Origin: Cryptomeria japonica
Lineage: Eukaryota; Streptophyta; Pinopsida; Cupressales; Cupressaceae
Direction: 5' to 3'
Length of the DNA: 64,000 bases
NCBI RefSeq assembly: GCF_030272615.1
Contig: NC_081405.1
Span: 568,539,095-568,603,094 of the forward strand
In this document: one piece after another, positions 57,403 through 64,000 of the stretch
Layout: every line of letters begins with the position of its first letter
Position numbering within the stretch: the stretch's first letter is position 1
The notes under the pieces: model-generated
What the model was told of the DNA's origin: nothing
The model's input: the letters and a program-made list of their open reading frames with translations, nothing else
Database searches by the model: none
Position numbers and translations under genes: made by a program

Positions 57403-58271
57403 GTAGCATCTCTCCATACACAGGATCTAGAGAAGAACCAAGTTAGGAACATTTCAATATAACTTCTTGAAAAAAAACAATATCAAGTTTCCATTTGACA
57501 ATAGATTCTTAAACCTTATATTTGTGATGAGGGAGATAGATCCCTCTCACATTCCAAGAAAAAAATGTATGCTTCATGATTAAGAATATTTGAGAGGTTC
57601 TCTTTGTGTGGCAGAACATCAAACCAATTAGCAATTAGAATGGATTTTTTATGACAAATAAAATATTTTGTTGAAATAGGGGACCTTGATCTTTGTCTCA
57701 CAATAAAAGGTGAGATTCCATGATTTATTGATGGAGATGGAAACTTGTGTCTCATATGAGGGACTGGGGAAACACAATCAATACTTTTTGCAACATGAGG
57801 TGGTGATGGAAAGGAATTGTTTTGAGTAGAAGTTTGACTATTTTGAGATTCAAATGACCTCGAAGGATCCTTTGTTTTTCTAATTATTATCCATCCATCA
57901 ATCATTTGACATCTCTATAAGAGCGAGATTTATCAATATTATTCCTATTCATTTCTAATATGTCTTGTTGCATTTGAGGTTCTTGTGTGGGCAAAACAAA
58001 TGGTTGAGAATACTTTTGCATGTGTTGAGGACTAGGAGTAGTGGTCAATTGCATTTGAGCATATCTATTATTCCTTATAGTGTAGTCTCTAATCAAGTGT
58101 CCTTCTTGGCAACAAAAAAAACATGCATTGGGTTTTTTCAAATACACGAGTGGCTAAACTCAAACATTAGGCCTATTAATTTAATGATGTTTGGTAACTA
58201 CTTAGTCAGATCCATTTCTACACATGCTCTAGGGTGATCCCTAATACCGACAAATTTCTTAGTGTTATTTT
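57403..58271 (-). pseudogene. LINE-3 fragment: ORF1 end and endonuclease start
   Basis: From right to left: VGIRDHPRACVEMDLTKYLP (about 58255-58190), CFFCCQEGHLIRDYTIRNN (knuckle with last Cys changed to Tyr), a Gln/Pro-rich stretch, DGWIIIRKTKD, and in another frame SWNVRGIYLPHHKYKV and ESIVKWKLDIVFFQEVILK (57570-57440), the start of a LINE endonuclease. Then GSSLDPVYGEML up to the rearrangement. It is cut on the left by the junction and on the right by the LTR at 58272. Confidence 0.82.
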
Positions 58272-59397
58272 TGTTGGAATCAAGGAACATTAAGAGGGGG
58301 GGTGAATCAGTGTTCAACAATTTTTAACTTTATTAATTTGTTCTTTCAACCACTTAATGCAAATGAACAAAGGAAAGATACAGAAACACAAAGCAATCAA
58401 CAAAAACACCATAACACCAATATTTTATACGTAGAAAATCCGTTCAAGGGAAAAACCACGGTGGGGATAAGACTCACAAAATGAGTGCACTCAAATATAA
58501 AGATTACAAGGGAATGCACATGCATTCAGGCACACTGCCTAGAGCTTACAACTCAAAATGAGAAGGGCTACAACCTTGAGAAGAATCACTATCTTACAAT
58601 ATCTTTTACAAAAGATAATTGGAATGTTTGAACTGACAAACGACATATACAAATGCCAAAGTATAGTTTCGGTTAAGCACAAAACACTTAATCTCACACT
58701 GCTTTGTTACACTGCTTTGTTCCACTGTTCTGCAATATTCCAAAACATAAATCCTTCACTTGCGCACGTGAAACTACGCATAATCGATCAAAAACACTTT
58801 CCACACACCCACTGATATACAAAATGATCATATCCATCGATCTTATATATTTGTAACATGAAATTTGGTCTTCTACATGTCGGCTTCAAGAATAGTATAC
58901 AAATAGTGAAATGTGCATACATAGTCGACTCAATCCGAACTCCAATGCATATGTGGAGAAAAATTAATTGTCCACATGCTTCCCAAATATCAGATAAATA
59001 TCCTTTATCACAAAAACAATCACCAAAATTACTCCATCAATTTTGCACGACGATCAACTATCCAAGCCGGTCATACCACTTTGTTCAACCCAAAAACCTG
59101 TACATCAAATCTTCTGACTCACACAACAATCATCACTAAAGGATAAGATTCTAGAATAAGGTACTTGAAACATATAACTATCTTCCTCTAGCTCCACAAC
59201 ACAAAATATTCAATAGAAATGAAATTCCAAACAAAATACTACACTCTGCCGGATGCTTTGTTCTAACTTGTCGAACTTAACCAAATCTTTGTTCTGACTT
59301 TCAGTAGGATCAGATCAAACATTGTAGATGGAATAGCTGACTTTGGTTGCCATCAATGACAACACTGGATAACATGTGCAGTTTCTCTTGTCAACAA
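58272..59397 (-). repeat. 3' LTR of a second pol-less element family (1,126 bp)
   Basis: Runs from TGTTGG (with the AAGAGGGGGGGTGAATCAG phrase) to TCAACA and is followed by the polypurine tract. A minus-strand TATATAAG lies at 58842-58849. It differs from the array's LTRs except in the short end motifs and the AACC-CACGGTGGG phrase region. The partner LTR is right of the window. Confidence 0.88.
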
Positions 59398-59412
59398 TCT
59401 CCCCCTTTGGCA
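59398..59412 (-). other. Polypurine tract of the second pol-less element
   Basis: The minus strand reads GCCAAAGGGGGAGAT, identical to the tract in the tandem array, although the LTRs differ. Confidence 0.88.
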
Positions 59413-59644
59413 TTGATGGCAACACTTAGTGAAAAATGATTGTGTTGGAATCAGTACCAACATATGTATACTACAAAATCTCAAAAATTCAACAACTCTA
59501 GAACTCCCCCTAAGATGAATACAAAATTTTTCACTACCCTACACTCCCCCTTTGGCATCAATTGCAAAGTTAGGGATCCGCATGCCAAAAAATTTACACA
59601 AAATTCTATATATATTGGCATATGTACACACATACCTTACTAAC

Positions 59645-62600
59645 TTACATAACCTTGAAAATATGTGCAAAAATATTTTTCAAAGAGCTCAAATGGTTCT
59701 CCCAGCCCTTCTTGAGACATTCGAGAACTGATATGAGGCCACTGAAGAGACATGCTTGCATCTCTACCGACTTAAGATCAAAGGGGTCATTGGTGACTAC
59801 TGCAGCCCGAGCTTCCTTCAACGCACTGAGCATTGTGTCCAACTTGGGAGTGATATGACTCTAAAGCTCACCAACTCTGCCAATAATCTTCTCCTTATCA
59901 TGGCTTAAGCTCTTTATATTTTCAAGTAAAGATATTACTTGATCTTCATGACTGGCCACAAAGACTAACAAGGGGTCAAATGACTGAGATATACCGGCTA
60001 ATTGTTTTTCATTCTCCTTGGACTACTTCTCAATATCCTCAGTGAATTTTGACAATGATAGACATGATTTGTAGATATTGCCACCTTTAGATACTGCATC
60101 TTGAATGCTCTTGACATAGGTATCTAACACAATTCTATCATCAACAATTATTCTCTTTAATGTCCAGAGCCTTTTGACATTAAATTCATTGTGACCTTGA
60201 CCTCAGCTAACTTCTCTAATGACTCAAAATGAGTACTTGCCAAAATGATCAAACTTTTCAGCAGGTCGAAAGGGGAATTAGATTTATCCTTTTGAAATGT
60301 AGGCATTATTTTCTCTAGGATATCTGATGCAAGACTCACAAGCTCACTATCCTCTATGTGAGACTTCAAGATCTCCTATCTTGCCTTAGCCTATGCAAGT
60401 GATGCTAGCTTTAGCTTCTGGATGGGAGAAAGAGAATCCAAGTTAATTGGCCCTTGGGACAGTGCCAAATCATCAAAAATATGCTTATCTTTTTCAAGAA
60501 GGTCCTTTACATCCTCAGTCATGTCTCTTGCTCCTGAAACTAGTTCTTTCTTGACCTCAACCTTCTTCTTTTTTGCTACCTTCTTTGTATCAATCTTAGA
60601 TGTCTCAGTCTCCATAGGTTTCTCATTTTTAGACAAGGATCTGGAGGATTTTGAGTATCCTCAACTGCATCTACTGCCATCAACTCATCACCTCCTTTAT
60701 CCAAATCTCTTTATACTGGATAAGAAGGAACATCTATTTCAACTTGATGATCTCCAGGTGCTTTCGGAGCAGATGAGGCATTCACTTCAACTTGTTCAAC
60801 TTTTGAATCTGCTGCTTGCACTTTCAGAACAGAGGGAATATCTAGCTTAGACTGCACACCTTGGGATTGAGAATCTTGAGCTTCCGAAATAGATGACTTA
60901 GCAGTATCACCATGAGATTTCTCAAGAACAACCTCATATTGATTTTTGAGCAACACTGACCTTAAGATCTTCTCTGTGTCTTTCATGACTTCTTTTGATT
61001 TTACAATCATTAACTTATAGATTCTGGTTTTGCTCCTAAACTCACTCTTAGCTTCTTTAAGAATTCTATCAACTTCTTTCTCAGCTATAACAGGCCATAG
61101 TTGTACTAGCACATATTCTCTCAATCTTTCCTCTTCTATTTTGGCACTATCCCTTCTACACTCCAAAACATCATAAATAATCTTGGGGATTTTTGACATT
61201 ATTTCTATAAGAGTCTTATTGAATTTATTCAAGTAAATCATAGTGGCTTCTTCCAAGGTTCTTTGACCGACTTCATCAAACTTGTCATAGAACTCAAAAA
61301 GTGATTTGAGATTACCTTGAACTATGACAACTTTCTCCACCTCTTTAATTGTCATCCTAGATTTGGTGGAATTTGTCTTTGGCTTCTTTCTTGGCTTATC
61401 TCCACCAGAGGGCTTGTCCTTAGAAACTTTTGTAGCTTTAGTGCCCTTTTTCTTAATTTATTTAACAACTTCATCTGACTTTATCTCCTCATCATTAGGA
61501 GTAACAACATAGATGCTTGATCCCTTGCCCTTCTTCCTCTTGCCTTCACCACTAGATGATTTGGCTTCAGGTTTTGGAGAGCTTGCAGGCTTATGAGGAC
61601 TGAAGGAGGTGTAGAGATCCTTGGTTTTTTTGGCTTAGGAGCAGAGACTTCCGGTTTAGCCTTCTTCTCCTCAACAGGCTCCTCTGCGGGTAGTATATTC
61701 CTCTTTCTTGCTTCTTTGATAACCTCCTTTGTGATCCCAATACTTTCTGCATATGCTTCTACCTCCTTTCTCACTTTCCTTACCAATTCCAGTTTCTTGA
61801 ACTGACTATGCATTTCCAAGCTCTTCTCAGTGTATGTGCCAAATCTCTCCTTAGAGGTGTCCACCGGCTTGCTTAACAAATGTTGAGTGCATATAGTTCA
61901 AGAATTTGTTCCTCAACTTCATACCCCATGGGCATGATCGAAGGTGTCCTGGCTTCCATTGCTTCCATTAGACAGTGATCCGTGTCAGCCATGAAGAAAA
62001 TGGTGTCCTGATACTTCTCTACAATAGACTTAGGGATTCTTTCCCTTTCTTGCATTTGAATCTGAAATTTCTTGAAGTAACCCCATAGAGTGGCTTTCCA
62101 AACCTTAGTGTCACCAATATTATACAACAATTCTCGGATTTGCACTGCCATTGGTATGTCATATGCTAATTAGACTTGACCAACTCCCGAAACTTCATTC
62201 ATGACGTAGAAGAACAAGCACAAGATCAAAGTTCTATATTTGAATGGATGTTTCTTGTCTTGTTTGACCTTGGCCAAGTTCTTCATCAACTCACTCCAGA
62301 GCAACTCACATAGGTCATAATTTTGTCTTCCCATATCATCTCATAAGCTGCATATATGGCAGTGCCCGATACCAAATTTTTTCTGCTGGAGTGGTGTATC
62401 CTATACCCAATCACCATGGAAGCAAATCTGACATCATACTCAAAAATGTCATTTATAGTCATAGCCCTTCTATGAAACTTCAAAATGGTTGTATATGTAA
62501 CAGTCTGATTCTTCACAGATTTCAAGGTAGGCAAATCATCATTTGAGCATAACCCTGTTATGGACCTAATGGATTTTTTAGTTATTTTGAATGGCTTGTT

Positions 62601-62896
62601 CAACCACATAGACTTATTGTGTATCATGATGATCATATACCGGACCCACTTGTATTCATCAAAAATAAAAAATTTGACAAACTGCACAAAACCCTTTTCC
62701 TCCAACACTTAGAATTTTGGTTTTATCTTGAAATTATCATCAATCAACTGCTTATTATAGAGATTCAACAAATGAGAGATTCCCAACTCCTTGATGTTGC
62801 AATGAGTGTAAAACCTAACATCTTTGATATGCAGAACATTGTATGGAACTAGGGTCGAGCTCTCTCAATGATATCTATAACAATAAGTGTTTCCAT
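59645..62896 (-). pseudogene. ORF-X homologue in the second family
   Basis: Starts at an ATG at 62896 (METLIVIDIIERARP, compare MNPTIVEVKDRLRPAF in copy 1). Aligned landmarks: IKDVRFYTHCNIKELG, FKITKKSIRSITGL, TLWGYFKKFQIQMQERER, SKSIVEKY (here PKSIVEKY) followed by DTIFFMADTDHCLMEAMEAR, YEVEEQILELYA, a Lys/Pro-rich linker, and at the end LFSGLISVLECLKKGWENHL. The span (about 3.25 kb) nearly equals copy 1 (3.14 kb). At least five frameshifts, so this copy is dead. Sequence identity is modest, which points to a long-standing protein family and not a recent copy. Confidence 0.75.
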
Positions 62897-63241
62897 TTCT
62901 TAAATTTTAACTTGAAGAGTTTTACGGATAAATACCTCAACCACTAGATTAGGTTTTCGCTCAGGAAATCTTCTTGCATGCTTTGATCTTCCTTGAAAAT
63001 ATTCTTGTAGGGAGCTCTCCTCTTGTTCTCTCGAATGCAAAGTGACAAATGAAAGAGCTAAGTAATCTTTATTATTATCCACATATCTAACTTTTTGGTG
63101 TAATAAATGCACTTTGCCCTAATTCTTCTGGATACCCTGCATACACAGATAGTCTATCAAGAATTCTTTTGCGGATCTTAAAATTCGCTCATACTCTTCT
63201 AAAACTCCTTCCAAAAGATCCGTGCTATCAGAATACAACTA

Positions 63242-64000
63242 CTAACAATCTGTCAATCTTTTGGCATCATTGCTAGTAGGGGAGAAAAGGATTTGCATGA
63301 AAACTTGCCTTAAGCCAGAGTCTTCAAAATTCCCAGAGGAATTTGCAGCACCGGAATCAGGTGCGGACCCGTTTCCAGCATTTGAGTCACTCTTCTTCAC
63401 CCATGTCTTCTTCATTTTATCTCTAATCTCTTCCACATTCATTTTTCCTTTTCCCTTATCATCTTTCTGCATATTTTTTCTCTTGTCTATCGGACCCTTC
63501 CTATTGGCATTCTTTCTTCTGCAAAATCTTGCAATGTGACCGAATTTGTTGCAATTGTAGCACACAACATTTCTTTGACTAGACATGTTTCTCCCTTAAT
63601 TTCCTCTTCATCTGCACTGGTTAGTAATATGACAAAATCTACCACATTTATAACATCTAACATTCCTTCTATTGAAAGAGTTATTTGACATACTTCTGCA
63701 TTCACTTGATTTATGACCATACTTATTTCAACTAAAACATTGACCATAGAAAGATGGACCATTTTTTATTCATTCTATTTCTGCTTTGACTAGCCATATA
63801 ACCAAATTTATTGCAAATAAAATAGTTACCATTGAACTTATAAGCATTAGGTTGCCTTACCAGAGACCTTTTATCTTTGCTCTTCTAATGTTAAGAGTTA
63901 GGATTGATTTGACCAAATCCAGAGCTTTCACCTTTCTCAAATCCAAGTCCTCACTTGTGATCTTCACTCTTTTGTCTTTGCAGCAATTCATCAAGCTTAG
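63242..64000 (-). pseudogene. Truncated gag of the second pol-less family, four knuckles
   Basis: The minus strand from the window edge reads LDELLQRQKSEDHK and GLGFEKGESSGFGQ, then YFICNKFGYMASQS (knuckle losing its Cys/His), CFS-stop-NKYGHKSSEC, CYKCGRFCHITNQC and CYNCNKFGHIARFC, then a Lys-rich and Ser/Gly-rich tail to the stop at 63242. Order and spacing match 40941-41450 in the array. The coiled coil, primer-binding site and 5' LTR would be right of the window. Confidence 0.8.

Noticed and set aside
1-64000. Integrated pararetrovirus (caulimovirus-like) or DNA transposon sequence
   Set aside because: I saw no movement-protein or coat-protein-like text next to RT, and no terminal inverted repeats with a transposase.
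1-64000. tRNA or rRNA genes
   Set aside because: None recognised by eye on either strand; the tRNA-like matches are only retroelement primer-binding sites.

Overview
The window looks like repeat-dense nuclear DNA of a seed plant with a large genome. Degraded Ty1/copia, Ty3/gypsy and L1-type LINE sequences, with plant-style primer-binding sites and long LTRs, fill almost all of it, and I found no convincing host gene apart from one weak 83-codon candidate. A gymnosperm is my guess from the retrotransposon styles and the lack of genes; nothing in the sequence proves it. All calls were made by eye, so family names below superfamily level are tentative.

Layout, left to right. 1-8516: a minus-strand Ty3/gypsy element (left LTR cut by the window edge) with protease, RNase H and integrase pieces but no visible reverse transcriptase, and LTRs that are only about 1.3% diverged. 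It sits inside a minus-strand copia element (8517-11327: protease, zinc knuckle, gag, 5' LTR). 11328-12500: plus-strand copia-type LTR remnant. 13031-14915: minus-strand remnant of an unidentified protein. 15080-23953: minus-strand LINE (LINE-1), split in ORF1 by a small two-LTR element with a primer-binding site but almost no interior (20195-23101). 24716-33112: a second minus-strand LINE (LINE-2), bounded by a perfect 17-bp target duplication, with a 1.85-kb extension past its RNase H. 33130-36267: AT-rich DNA with the one candidate small gene.

36268-49751: a tandem array LTR-interior-LTR-interior-LTR of a minus-strand copia-like element that encodes a truncated gag (coiled coil plus four zinc knuckles) and a ~1,000-codon protein of unknown function ('ORF-X'), with no protease, integrase or reverse transcriptase. 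The second interior holds an internal tandem amplification (982, 284 and 982 bp units). 51037-57340: two plus-strand copia elements of one family (A and B), B lying at A's integrase/RT hinge. 57403-58271: fragment of a third LINE. 58272-64000: a second family of pol-less element carrying a diverged ORF-X, running off the right edge.

The best candidate for an undescribed system is the pol-less LTR lineage defined by ORF-X, seen in two families with the same gene order: (LTR) gag coiled coil - CCHC x4 - ORF-X - PPT (LTR). Such elements would need reverse transcriptase and integrase supplied in trans, probably from autonomous copia relatives. Many premature stops in copia elements A and B are TAG where CAG is expected, as expected for deamination of methylated CHG sites.
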